DNA of 17,468 nt from Betaproteobacteria bacterium (GTDB taxonomy: Bacteria; Pseudomonadota; Gammaproteobacteria; Burkholderiales; Burkholderiaceae_C), in contig RFSP01000010.1 of assembly GCA_009923895.1 (NCBI GenBank), forward strand, positions 1 to 17,468. The letters run 5' to 3'. Position 1 is the stretch's first letter, and each line of letters opens with the position of its first letter. This document shows positions 1 to 7,153 of the stretch, one piece after another. A program made the position numbers and the translations under genes. A model generated the notes under the pieces. It was not told the DNA's origin. It was given only the letters and a program-made list of their open reading frames with translations, and made no database searches.

Positions 1-1840
1 CTCCTCGATCGCCGCGGTCTGACCGATCTGCCCGACGACCGTCACGTCCTTCGCGGCCTTCTTTGGCCTCTTGCGTGGCTGGCGACTGGGCTGCGGATTT
101 GTCGGCAGGCGCAGGCGTTGAAGAGCCGCCGAAAAGGCTCTTGATCCAACCGAAGAAGCCACCCCCAGCCGGTGTGACGGCCGGGGTCGCTGGCACGGGG
201 GCCGCCGCGGGCGCGGGTTTGACAGCCGGAGGCGGTGCAGGCTGGTCAGGAAGCACGCCCTTGATGACGGGCTCTTGCTTGGCCTTGGCCTTTTCACGGC
301 GGGTGATGCCCACCTCTTCGTCGGGCTCCTCGACCATGGTGTAACTGGCTCGGAAGTTGTCCAGACGAGGATCGTCGTGTCGCAGGCGTTCCAGCTTGTA
401 GTTGGGCGTCTCGAGGTGTTTGTTGGGCACCAGCAGCACGGTGACACGCTGCTTCATTTCGATCTTGGTGATCTCGGTGCGCTTTTCGTTGAGCAAGAAG
501 CTGGTGACTTCCACCGGCACCTGCACATGAACGGCCACGGTGTTGTCTTTGAGGGCCTCTTCTTGAATGACACGCAGGATCTGCAGGGCAGAGCTTTCGG
601 TGTCACGGATGTGGCCGGTGCCATTGCAGCGAGGGCAGGTGATGTGGTTGCCTTCGGACAAGGCAGGACGCAGTCGCTGACGGCTGAGCTCGAGCAGTCC
701 AAACTTGCTGATGGAGCCGAACTGCACGCGGGCGCGATCGTTGCGCAAGGCGTCGCGCAGACGTTGCTCGACCTCGCGACGGTTCTTGCTCTCCTCCATG
801 TCAATGAAGTCGACCACGATGAGACCACCGAGGTCGCGCAAGCGCATTTGGCGCGCGATTTCGTCAGCAGCTTCGAGGTTGGTGCGGGTGGCCGTCTCTT
901 CAATGTCCCCGCCCCGGGTGGCCCGGGCGGAGTTGACGTCCACGGCCACCAGCGCCTCGGTGTGGTCGATGACGATGGCGCCCCCCGAGGGCAAATTCAC
1001 CGTGCGCGAAAACGCCGTTTCAATCTGGTGCTCGATCTGGAAACGGCTGAACAGCGCTGCGTCGTCGCGGTAGCGCTTCACGCGATTGGCCGTCTCGGGC
1101 ATCACGTGGTTCATGAATTGGTGCGCCTGATCGAAGATATCGTCGGTGTCGATCAGAATCTCGCCGATGTCGGCGGTGAAGTAGTCGCGAATGGCGCGAA
1201 TGACCAATGAGCTTTCCTGGTAAATCAGGAAAGCGCCTTTGCCCGCTTTGGAGGCCTCGTCAATGGCGCTCCAGAGTTTGAGCATGTAGTTCAGGTCCCA
1301 CTGCAGTTCGGCGGCGCTGCGACCAATGCCGGCCGTGCGTGCAATGAGGCTCATGCCTTTGGGGTAGTCGAGCTGCTCGAGGTTGTCTTTGAGCTCCTCG
1401 CGGTCTTCGCCTTCAATGCGCCGGCTCACGCCGCCCCCCCGGGGGTTGTTGGGCATGAGCACCAAGTAGCGTCCGGCCAGGCTGACGAACGTCGTCAGGG
1501 CCGCCCCCTTGTTGCCGCGTTCTTCTTTTTCAACTTGAACCAGCAGTTCTTGGCCTTCTTTGATGGCGTCGCCAATTTTGGCCGAGCGCACATCCACGCC
1601 TTCGCGGAAGTAGTTGCGCGAGATTTCTTTGAATGGCAGAAAGCCGTGACGCTCTTCGCCGTAATCCACAAAGCAGGCTTCGAGTGCGGGCTCCACCCGC
1701 GTCACCACGGCTTTGTAAATATTGCCTTTGCGCTGTTCGCGGCCTTCAATTTCGGTTTCGAAGTCGAGGAGCTTTTGTCCGTCGACGATGGCCAGGCGCC
1801 GCTCTTCGGGCTGCGTGGCATTGATGAGCATTCGTTTCAT
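1..1840 (-). CDS. rne: Ribonuclease E (5' part; C-terminus beyond left edge)
   Basis: Endoribonuclease that starts mRNA decay and processes rRNA and tRNA precursors; the scaffold of the degradosome at the inner membrane. About 613 codons are visible. The start is ATG at 1840 (MKRMLINATQPEERRLAIVD), with GGAG at 1853-1856, a rather long 12 nt upstream. The family landmarks are intact: the catalytic Asp pair D301 (in VAVDVNSARATRG) and D344 (in VVDFIDMEESKNRREV), and the zinc-link CPRCNGTG with C402 and C405. Each sits two residues before its E. coli counterpart (303, 346, 404, 407). After the catalytic core come an Ala/Pro-rich linker, a GGGFFGWIKSLFGG segment and the start of an Arg/Gly/Asp-rich, presumably RNA-binding, tail. 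That tail is cut by the window edge, so total length is unknown. It is transcribed divergently from rluC behind a long leader. RNase E rather than RNase G is favoured by the Arg-rich C-terminal extension. Confidence 0.97.
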   Translation of the reverse strand, partial: MKRMLINATQPEERRLAIVDGQKLLDFETEIEGREQRKGNIYKAVVTRVEPALEACFVDYGEERHGFLPFKEISRNYFREGVDVRSAKIGDAIKEGQELLVQVEKEERGNKGAALTTFVSLAGRYLVLMPNNPRGGGVSRRIEGEDREELKDNLEQLDYPKGMSLIARTAGIGRSAAELQWDLNYMLKLWSAIDEASKAGKGAFLIYQESSLVIRAIRDYFTADIGEILIDTDDIFDQAHQFMNHVMPETANRVKRYRDDAALFSRFQIEHQIETAFSRTVNLPSGGAIVIDHTEALVAVDVNSARATRGGDIEETATRTNLEAADEIARQMRLRDLGGLIVVDFIDMEESKNRREVEQRLRDALRNDRARVQFGSISKFGLLELSRQRLRPALSEGNHITCPRCNGTGHIRDTESSALQILRVIQEEALKDNTVAVHVQVPVEVTSFLLNEKRTEITKIEMKQRVTVLLVPNKHLETPNYKLERLRHDDPRLDNFRASYTMVEEPDEEVGITRREKAKAKQEPVIKGVLPDQPAPPPAVKPAPAAAPVPATPAVTPAGGGFFGWIKSLFGGSSTPAPADKSAAQSPATQEAKEGREGRDGRRADRSDRGDRG

Positions 1841-1894
1841 TTGTCTGGTGCACTCCAACAGGGTCTGCCTTGCGGACAGACTCAAAGGCGCCGA

Positions 1895-1915
1895 GGGTCC
1901 TTGAATGGAGGACCC
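1895..1915 (-). promoter_or_regulatory. Hairpin in rne leader near the ribosome-binding site
   Basis: GGGTCC at 1895-1900 and GGACCC at 1910-1915 form a perfect 6-bp stem with a 9-nt loop. It lies about 40 nt upstream of the rne Shine-Dalgarno. A weaker GTCTG/CAGAC pairing (about 1863-1881) lies between it and the start codon. It could expose or hide the translation start or serve as an RNase E entry site; this is inference. Confidence 0.4.
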
Positions 1916-2105
1916 ATGGCGCGATCTCCGATGCACGAGAAACGATGCAAGAACCGATGAATCGAATCGCCCTGGACCGCGGAGCGACCGGTTCCCTTGC
2001 CTGTGGGGCGAAGCGAACGCAGTCTTTAATTCAGCGGCGTTGGCGCTTGCGAGAGAACGCTGAGGTGGCCGTGCGAAGCGCAGGAGCAGAACACCCGGTC
2101 GCCAC

Positions 2106-2132
2106 ACCCCAACGCGCTTGGCGCAGTGGGGT
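2106..2132 (-). promoter_or_regulatory. Strong stem-loop in rne leader
   Basis: ACCCCA (2106-2111) pairs with TGGGGT (2127-2132). An inner GCGC/GCGC stem is closed by a 3-nt loop. The whole makes about eleven base pairs with one mismatch and one wobble. There is no U-tract, so it does not look like an intrinsic terminator. Its place in the middle of the putative leader suggests a structural RNA element. Confidence 0.4.
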
Positions 2133-2518
2133 CGCCGTCCGCCAACGGCCACGCCAGGCACAGCCCGGGGTCACGTTGAGGAGGGTGGGAAGAGGTCTGC
2201 ATCGTCGTCACAAGGAACGTCAATATTCAAACGCATGGAGTCCAGCGCAAGCTGGGCCCCGTATCAATCTTTCGGTGCCAGGCTGTTGGTCAGAACAAAC
2301 CAGGCGGTTCTTGTTGTTCGAGTCTCTGCCGCTTGGACCTCGAGGCCTCTGCGCTCACTTCGGGACGCGCAACCGACGTCGGGTGCCATGCGTTGCATCA
2401 ACGCTTGTGGTCGCCGGAGAAAGGAGGGACTGTCACACGCTCCTTTCAAGTCGACCGAACCAAGTGCGGCGGCGCTGCCCGGGTAAACTCCCAAAAATCA
2501 AGCACTTGCAGCACACAC

Positions 2519-3568
2519 GTGGAACGCCGCATTATAAGGGGCGAAGCGCCCGCCAAGGGCCCCGCCGTCCGGCGCCTGGTGGTGGACGAGGGGTCTGAAG
2601 GGCAGCGCCTGGACAATTTTCTTGTCAAAGTGCTCAAGGGTGTCCCCAAGACCCATCTCTACCGGGTGATCCGTTCGGGGGAGGTGCGCGTGAACGCGGG
2701 TCGGGCCGCCGCCGACACCCGGCTGGCGCTGGGGGACGTGGTGCGCATTCCGCCGATGAGGATGGAGAAGGCGGAAAGATTGCTTCGCTTTGCTCGCGAT
2801 GACGAGAGTGACGTACAGACGCCACGGCGGGTGCAGCAAAGCCATCCAACCCGGGAATTCCCGGTGTTGTACGAAGACGACGTGCTGCTGGCCATTGACA
2901 AGCCCGCCGGCGTGGCGGTGCATGGGGGCAGCGGCGTGAGCTCAGGGGTGATCGAGCAGTTGCGTCAAGCCCGACCAGGGGCCAAGTTTTTGGAGTTGGT
3001 CCACCGGCTGGACCGAGAAACCTCGGGGGTGTTGCTGGTGGCCAAGCGCCGTTCGGCATTGACCCATTTGCAGGACCAGTTTCGGGGGCGCGGGGTGGAC
3101 AAAACCTACGCAGCGCTGGTGTGGGGCGACTGGCCTGACAAGCTCAAGGTCATTGACGTGCCCCTGCACAAGAGCGTGGGTCCGCACGGAGAGCGTGTGG
3201 TGCGCACCACGTCTGCCGACGATCTGGCGGGCCAGCGCTCGATCACCTTGGTCAAAGTGGTGCAACATCTTTCTGGCTGCACGCTGTTGGATGTGACCAT
3301 CAAGACGGGTCGCACGCATCAGATTCGGGTGCATTTGGCGTCCCAAGGACACTCCATCGTGGGGGATGATCGCTACGGGGACTTTGCGGCCAACAAGGCC
3401 CTGGCACGTGCCCCCCAAGGACAGCCTCGCTTGGCTCGCATGTTTTTACATGCCCGGCGTCTGGCTTTGACCCACCCCGTCTCTGGGGCGGCCTTGGAAT
3501 TTGCCTCGCCCTTGCCGGCGGATTGCAAGGTCTTTCTGGGTGAGCTCGAAGCCTCGGCCCGGGCGTAA
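2519..3568 (+). CDS. rluC: 23S rRNA pseudouridine synthase, RluC-type
   Basis: Converts specific uridines of 23S rRNA to pseudouridine (955, 2504 and 2580 in E. coli). From GTG 2519 it gives 349 aa. An S4 RNA-binding domain covers about residues 27-78 (EGQRLDNFLVKVLKGVPKTH, GEVRVN). The catalytic domain starts near residue 115 (LYEDDVLLAIDKPAG), with catalytic D165 in HRLDRETSG and the late motif KTGRTHQIRVH. The start is uncertain: no Shine-Dalgarno precedes GTG 2519, and GTG 2579 or 2582 would still leave the S4 domain whole. The open frame continues upstream to an ATG at 2333, but that extension shows no conservation I recognise. The linker between the two domains contains a palindromic repeat (2778-2804) read in frame. 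First gene of a probable operon with the HAD, Rieske and S49 genes. Confidence 0.93.
   Translation: MERRIIRGEAPAKGPAVRRLVVDEGSEGQRLDNFLVKVLKGVPKTHLYRVIRSGEVRVNAGRAAADTRLALGDVVRIPPMRMEKAERLLRFARDDESDVQTPRRVQQSHPTREFPVLYEDDVLLAIDKPAGVAVHGGSGVSSGVIEQLRQARPGAKFLELVHRLDRETSGVLLVAKRRSALTHLQDQFRGRGVDKTYAALVWGDWPDKLKVIDVPLHKSVGPHGERVVRTTSADDLAGQRSITLVKVVQHLSGCTLLDVTIKTGRTHQIRVHLASQGHSIVGDDRYGDFAANKALARAPQGQPRLARMFLHARRLALTHPVSGAALEFASPLPADCKVFLGELEASARA
2531..2536 (-). promoter_or_regulatory. Candidate -10 box of the rne promoter
   Basis: The minus strand reads a perfect TATAAT here (plus strand attata). No good -35 is seen at 16-18 bp; TTGGCG at 2551-2556 would give a spacer of only 14. The surrounding TTATAA is self-complementary. 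A plus-strand reading (TTGCAG at 2506-2511, 18-bp spacer, CATTAT at 2530-2535) could therefore also serve rluC. Confidence 0.4.
2778..2804. repeat. Dispersed palindromic repeat copy inside rluC
   Basis: The minus strand closely matches the widely scattered intergenic repeat of the form GTCATTGCGAGC-GAAGCGAAGCAATC. In one reverse frame it encodes the telltale VIASKAKQS peptide, and in another RHREQSEAI. Here it sits within the rluC linker and is read on the plus strand as RLLRFARDDESD. Recognition is from memory of the consensus, with a few substitutions (CGCGATGACG for CGCAATGACG). It is the only copy noticed in the window. Confidence 0.6.
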
Positions 3569-3584
3569 TGGACAATCACTTTCT

Positions 3585-4241
3585 GTGAAAAGACGCTTTG
3601 ACCTGATTGCCTTTGACTGGGATGGCACGCTGTCGAACAGCACGGCCTTGATTGCCCGGTCGATTCAGAACGCGTGCCAAGATGTGGGCACGACCGTGCC
3701 CACGCTGGAGCAAGCGTCTTATGTGATCGGATTGGGCCTTCGCGATGCGTTGACCTATGCGGCCCCCGACTTGCCGCAAGACCGATACAACGACCTCGCT
3801 GCGGCCTATCGAAAGCATTACTTTGCGAGCCAGCACGAGCTGGTGCTGTTTGATGGCTCGCTGGACATGTTACGGACGCTCAAAGAGCGCAATCATTTCC
3901 TGGCGGTGGCCACGGGCAAAAGTCGCCGCGGGTTGGATGAGGCCTTGGCCCATGCGCAGTTGGGCGCTTTGTTTGACAGCTCTCGCACGGCCGATGAAAC
4001 AGCCTCCAAGCCCGATCCGCTCATGTTGCGCGAACTGATGCAGGAGATGGGGGTGACGCCTGAGCGCACCTTGATGATCGGAGACACCACCCATGATTTG
4101 CTGATGGCCAGCAACGCCGGTGTGGCATCGGTGGGTGTGAGCTTTGGTGCGCATGACCATGAGGCTTTTGAGCCCCATGCGCCTTTGTTTGTGGCCCACT
4201 CGACCCAAGAACTGCATGACTGGCTGGTGACCCATGGGTGA
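3585..4241 (+). CDS. HAD-superfamily hydrolase (phosphoglycolate-phosphatase-like)
   Basis: Predicted cytoplasmic phosphatase of 218 aa. The HAD motifs are complete: nucleophile D11 and acid D13 in FDWDGTL, T110 in VATGKS (motif II), K142 in SKPDP (motif III), and the Mg-binding Asp residues in GDTTHD (motif IV, D167 and D171). A helical cap lies between motifs I and II (residues about 20-90), as in subfamily IA/Gph. The substrate cannot be read from sequence; phosphoglycolate and pyrophosphate are usual guesses for this group. The GTG 3585 start lies 16 nt after the rluC stop and puts motif I at residue 9, as in relatives. An earlier ATG at 3501 would overlap rluC and add a non-conserved tail. 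It overlaps the Rieske gene by 8 bp, so the two are probably co-translated. Confidence 0.88.
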   Translation: MKRRFDLIAFDWDGTLSNSTALIARSIQNACQDVGTTVPTLEQASYVIGLGLRDALTYAAPDLPQDRYNDLAAAYRKHYFASQHELVLFDGSLDMLRTLKERNHFLAVATGKSRRGLDEALAHAQLGALFDSSRTADETASKPDPLMLRELMQEMGVTPERTLMIGDTTHDLLMASNAGVASVGVSFGAHDHEAFEPHAPLFVAHSTQELHDWLVTHG

Positions 4242-4620
4242 GCCCCATTTCGACGACCCGGGCCAACCTCTGTGTGCCTCGTCGGATTTGGAAGACGGCG
4301 GCCGCGCCGTTGTCTTTGATGTGGAAGTCAAGGGAGAGTCTGCCCGCGCCTTTGCGTTGCGGTTCGAGGGCCAAGTGGTGGGGTACTTGAACCGCTGTGT
4401 GCACGTGCCGGCCGAGATGGACTGGCAAGAAGGACAGTTCTTGGACGGCGACAAGCGCTTCATCATGTGTTCAATTCACGGCGCACTCTACGAACCCAGT
4501 GACGGCCGCTGCGTGGGCGGGCCGTGCGGCAAAGGACAGCTGACGGCATTGAGCATGGGCGAGCGAGACGGACAAGTGCTTTGGTATCCTTCTTCGGACA
4601 TTCGACCGGTGTCTTTTTAA
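4234..4620 (+). CDS. Rieske [2Fe-2S] domain protein
   Basis: Small soluble iron-sulfur protein of 128 aa consisting almost entirely of a Rieske domain. The cluster ligands are C55-x-H57 in NRCVHVP and C79-x-x-H82 in MCSIHGALYEPSDGRC. C93 and C98 (GRCVGGPC) follow in the region where Rieske proteins hold the cluster-binding loop. There is no membrane anchor, signal peptide or catalytic oxygenase domain, so it is a ferredoxin-like or accessory protein with unknown partner. It starts inside the end of the HAD gene, and its TAA directly abuts the next ATG, so it belongs to the rluC-to-sppA operon. Such a gene between the HAD and S49 genes recurs in Comamonadaceae as far as I recall. No function should be inferred beyond electron transfer or redox sensing. 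Confidence 0.9.
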   Translation: MGEPHFDDPGQPLCASSDLEDGGRAVVFDVEVKGESARAFALRFEGQVVGYLNRCVHVPAEMDWQEGQFLDGDKRFIMCSIHGALYEPSDGRCVGGPCGKGQLTALSMGERDGQVLWYPSSDIRPVSF

Positions 4621-5604
4621 ATGATGAACGAACGAGACGATCCTCCTTTGGGGTCTGGAGCTTCTGCGCGTGCGCCCATGGCCACACCCGTGGAGAGCGC
4701 ACTGGAACGGCTGGCGGCCGAATTGGTCCAAGAAAAGCGGGCCGAGCGCCGTTGGCGGGTCTTTTTCCGTCTGGCTTGGCTGTTGCTCGTGGCGGTGTTG
4801 TTGGTGGGCATGGTGTTTCAGCGCGCGCATGTGGGTGCGACCAGTGCCCCGCACACGGCGCTGATTGAAGTGCGTGGAGAGATCGCGGCCGATACCGAAG
4901 TGAATGCCGAATCACTCTTGGGGGCGTTGAAAAACGCCTTTGAGGATCCGGGCGCTCAGGCCGTGGTGCTTCGCATCAATTCGCCCGGTGGCAGCCCGGT
5001 GCAGGCGGGCATACTCAACGACGAAATTCGCCGCCTGAAAGCCCTCCACAAGAAGCGGGTGTATGCCGTGGTGGAAGACATCTGCGCCTCGGGGGCTTAC
5101 TACATCGCGGTGGCCGCCGATGAGATTTTTGTGGACAAGGCCAGCCTCGTGGGCAGCGTGGGTGTGCTGATGGATGGCTTTGGATTCACAGGTGCCATGG
5201 AAAAGCTCGGTATTGAGCGGCGACTGCTGACTGCCGGTGAGAACAAAGGCATGTTGGACCCGTTCAGCCCGCAAAACGAGCGGCAGCAGGCCTACGCCAA
5301 AGAGATGCTCAAGCAGATTCACCAGCAGTTCATCCGTGTGGTGCGTGAGGGGCGTGGTGAGCGCTTGAAAGAAACCGCAGAGACCTTTTCTGGACTGGTT
5401 TGGAACGGAGAAGACGCTGTCAAGATTGGCTTGGTGGACAAGTTTGGCAATTTGGACTTTGTGGCTCGCGAGGTGGTGAAAGCCGAAGACATCATCGACT
5501 ACACACCGCATGAAAATGTCGCCGAGCGCCTGGCCAAGCGCTTTGGCGCGGCCATGGGTCAAGGCGCAGTGCGAGCCCTGCGCGAATTGGCGCCGTTGCG
5601 CTGA
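4621..5604 (+). CDS. sppA: S49-family membrane serine protease (SppA-like)
   Basis: Signal-peptide-peptidase-like protease of 327 aa, the short single-domain form (E. coli SppA is about 618 aa with two domains). A cytoplasmic N-terminus of about 48 residues precedes one membrane segment (about 49-67, RLAWLLLVAVLLVGMVF), so the catalytic domain is periplasmic. The expected Ser/Lys dyad is present: S157 in DICASGAYYIAVAADEI and K209 in TAGENKGMLDPF. The oxyanion-type RINSPGG is at 118-124. It likely degrades cleaved signal peptides or other membrane peptides. ATG 4621 directly follows the Rieske stop codon; ATG 4624 is an equally possible start. psd begins 7 bp after its stop, which suggests read-through transcription from the rluC cluster. 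Confidence 0.93.
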   Translation: MMNERDDPPLGSGASARAPMATPVESALERLAAELVQEKRAERRWRVFFRLAWLLLVAVLLVGMVFQRAHVGATSAPHTALIEVRGEIAADTEVNAESLLGALKNAFEDPGAQAVVLRINSPGGSPVQAGILNDEIRRLKALHKKRVYAVVEDICASGAYYIAVAADEIFVDKASLVGSVGVLMDGFGFTGAMEKLGIERRLLTAGENKGMLDPFSPQNERQQAYAKEMLKQIHQQFIRVVREGRGERLKETAETFSGLVWNGEDAVKIGLVDKFGNLDFVAREVVKAEDIIDYTPHENVAERLAKRFGAAMGQGAVRALRELAPLR

Positions 5605-5611
5605 AGCGAAC

Positions 5612-6481
5612 ATGCGAGAGCGTTGGGCGGTCCTCGCGCAGTATGTGCTGCCCAAGCAAGTGCTCACCCAATGGATGGGCAGAATGGCTGGGGCTCGAGG
5701 CGGCTCGTGGACCACTGCGGCCATTCGCTGGTTTGTGGGGCGCTATGGCGTGGACATGTCTGAGGCCGCCGAACCCGACGTGGCGGCATATGCCACCTTC
5801 AACGAGTTCTTTACACGGGCATTGAAGCCGGACTTGCGACCGCTGGCGCAAGCCGACTGGGTGTGTCCGGTGGATGGCGCTGTCAGTCAATTTGGCTCGA
5901 TTCAAAGCGGCCGCATATTTCAAGCCAAAGGACACGACTACAGCGCCACGGCGCTTTTGGGTGGCGATGCGCTTCTGGCTGCGCGGTTTGACGCAGGGTC
6001 CTTTGCGACGATTTATTTGAGTCCCAAGGACTACCACCGCATCCACATGCCGCGCGCCGGGCGACTTGTGCGCATGGTGCACGTGCCCGGGGATTTGTTC
6101 TCGGTGAATCCCACCACCGCGCGCGGGGTGCCAGGGCTCTTTGCGCGCAATGAGCGGGTGGTTTGCGTGTTTGAAGACCCGCAGGACGCACAGCGCGTGT
6201 GGGCCTTGGTTCTGGTGGGGGCGACCATTGTGGGCAGCATGGCCACCGTGTGGCACGGCGTGGTGAATCCGCCTCGGCCGGGCACGATCCGCCAGTGGGA
6301 CTATGCGGACCAGCACCTCCTGCTGTCGCAAGGGCAGGAGATGGGGCGTTTTTTATTGGGCTCCACGGTGGTGTTGTTGATGCCGGGCTCGCTTGCGTTT
6401 GACTCGCGGTGGGCGCCCGAGGCCCCCGTGCGGATGGGCCAAGTCATGGCCCATGATGGAGCCCTTGGGCTGGGGGCTTAA
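5612..6481 (+). CDS. psd: Phosphatidylserine decarboxylase proenzyme
   Basis: Makes phosphatidylethanolamine from phosphatidylserine at the inner membrane. The 289-aa proenzyme should self-cleave in the LGST motif (249-252). This yields a large beta chain and a small alpha chain with a pyruvoyl group derived from S251. The autocleavage triad is complete: D88 in CPVDGAVS, H142 in DYHRIHMP, and S251. The conserved TFNEFFTR is at about 62-69. The start is ATG 5612, 7 bp after sppA; an in-frame extension upstream lies inside sppA and is unlikely. No strong Shine-Dalgarno is seen, so translation coupling to sppA is plausible. Its TAA overlaps the tdk stop on the other strand. Confidence 0.96.
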   Translation: MRERWAVLAQYVLPKQVLTQWMGRMAGARGGSWTTAAIRWFVGRYGVDMSEAAEPDVAAYATFNEFFTRALKPDLRPLAQADWVCPVDGAVSQFGSIQSGRIFQAKGHDYSATALLGGDALLAARFDAGSFATIYLSPKDYHRIHMPRAGRLVRMVHVPGDLFSVNPTTARGVPGLFARNERVVCVFEDPQDAQRVWALVLVGATIVGSMATVWHGVVNPPRPGTIRQWDYADQHLLLSQGQEMGRFLLGSTVVLLMPGSLAFDSRWAPEAPVRMGQVMAHDGALGLGA

Positions 6482-7074
6482 CCAAACAAGCCCGGGGCGC
6501 GGTCGCGGCCCTCTTGCTCGTCGGCATAGAAACACGAGGGACACACGGCGCGGTAGCGGTCATTGCCGCCGATTTCCACTTGTTGCCCCACGGTGACGCG
6601 GCGCCCTTGAGCATCGATGCGCATGTTCATGGAGGCTTTGCGCGCGCAGGCGCAGATGGTCTTCATTTCTTCAAGGTCGTCGGCCAGCGTCAGCAGCGTG
6701 ATGGCGCCGGGGAATCCTTGACCCTGAAAATCGCTGCGCAAGCCAAAGCACAGGATGGGAACGTGATCCCGGTGGGCCATGCGGTGAAGCTGCCGCACCT
6801 GCTCGGGGGTCAGAAACTGAGCCTCGTCGATGAGCACACAGGCCAAATCAGCGGGCAAGGCGGAGCGTTCGAACACGGTCTGGGGGCCGAAGGTGGCGGC
6901 GCTGCGGTGCAAACCCAGACGCGAGCCGATGATGCCGGTGCCCGAGCGGTCATCGTGCGCAGCGGTGAACAGGGCCACCGCCATGCCGCGCTCCTCATAG
7001 TTGTGGGCGGCTTGCAACAAGGCCGTGGATTTGCCCGCGTTCATCGCGGCGTAACGAAAGTAGAGCTTACTCAT
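6478..7074 (-). CDS. tdk: Thymidine kinase
   Basis: Type II thymidine kinase that phosphorylates thymidine to dTMP in the salvage pathway; 198 aa. The P-loop is at about 10-17 (AMNAGKST), catalytic E84 lies in LIDEAQFLT, and the lasso/thymidine-binding segment is near 165-175 (VEIGGNDRY). The zinc ligands are C141, C143, C178 and C181 (ICACARKASM and CPSC). They line up with E. coli C145, C147, C182 and H185, with Cys replacing the last His. The start is ATG 7074. It is divergent from the antitoxin gene (79 bp between) and convergent with psd, sharing the TTAA at 6478-6481. There is no room for a terminator between the two coding regions, so mutual antisense transcripts are possible. Confidence 0.97.
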   Translation of the reverse strand: MSKLYFRYAAMNAGKSTALLQAAHNYEERGMAVALFTAAHDDRSGTGIIGSRLGLHRSAATFGPQTVFERSALPADLACVLIDEAQFLTPEQVRQLHRMAHRDHVPILCFGLRSDFQGQGFPGAITLLTLADDLEEMKTICACARKASMNMRIDAQGRRVTVGQQVEIGGNDRYRAVCPSCFYADEQEGRDRAPGLFG

Positions 7075-7127
7075 GAACCGGTGTGCGATGGGCGATGGGC
7101 GAGAGTGTGCCCGGCTCGGGTATTATT

Positions 7128-7152
7128 ACAAACGTTATAACAAAGGGTTTGT
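7128..7152. promoter_or_regulatory. Palindromic operator/promoter candidate of the toxin-antitoxin operon
   Basis: Just before the antitoxin ATG, ACAAAC (7128-7133) and GTTTGT (7147-7152) form an inverted repeat. Between them lies the 8-bp palindrome GTTATAAC (7134-7141), and AACGTT overlaps it. AT-rich TATTAT (7121-7126) and TTATAA could be -10 elements for either direction. MazE/AbrB antitoxins usually bind such palindromes to repress their own operon, so an operator role is inferred. Confidence 0.4.
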
Positions 7153-7153
7153 C

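Larger units (their letters stand above)
1841..2524 (-). promoter_or_regulatory. Putative long structured 5' leader of rne
   Basis: This stretch between the rne start and the region of the rluC start holds no convincing gene. Open frames across it have no recognisable domain and look like GC-driven noise. On the minus strand it lies between a TATAAT box and the rne ATG, which would give a leader of about 680 nt. It contains several strong hairpins, at 1895-1915 and 2106-2132 among others. E. coli rne has a 361-nt leader through which RNase E feedback-controls its own mRNA. A similar role here is inferred from position and structure; I see no sequence match to the enterobacterial element. Confidence 0.5.

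Noticed and set aside
275..1210. A 311-codon plus-strand open frame
   Set aside because: Antisense to rne, whose catalytic residues and zinc link are encoded here on the minus strand.
1434..1445. Pure C7G5 palindromic block
   Set aside because: It encodes the ordinary Pro-Arg-Gly-Gly-Gly stretch of RNase E, and the frame is intact on both sides.
1870..2598. Plus-strand open frame of 242 codons in the rne-rluC gap
   Set aside because: Low-complexity Arg-rich translation without any domain, overlapping the rluC start. It is better explained as a frame through the GC-rich leader.
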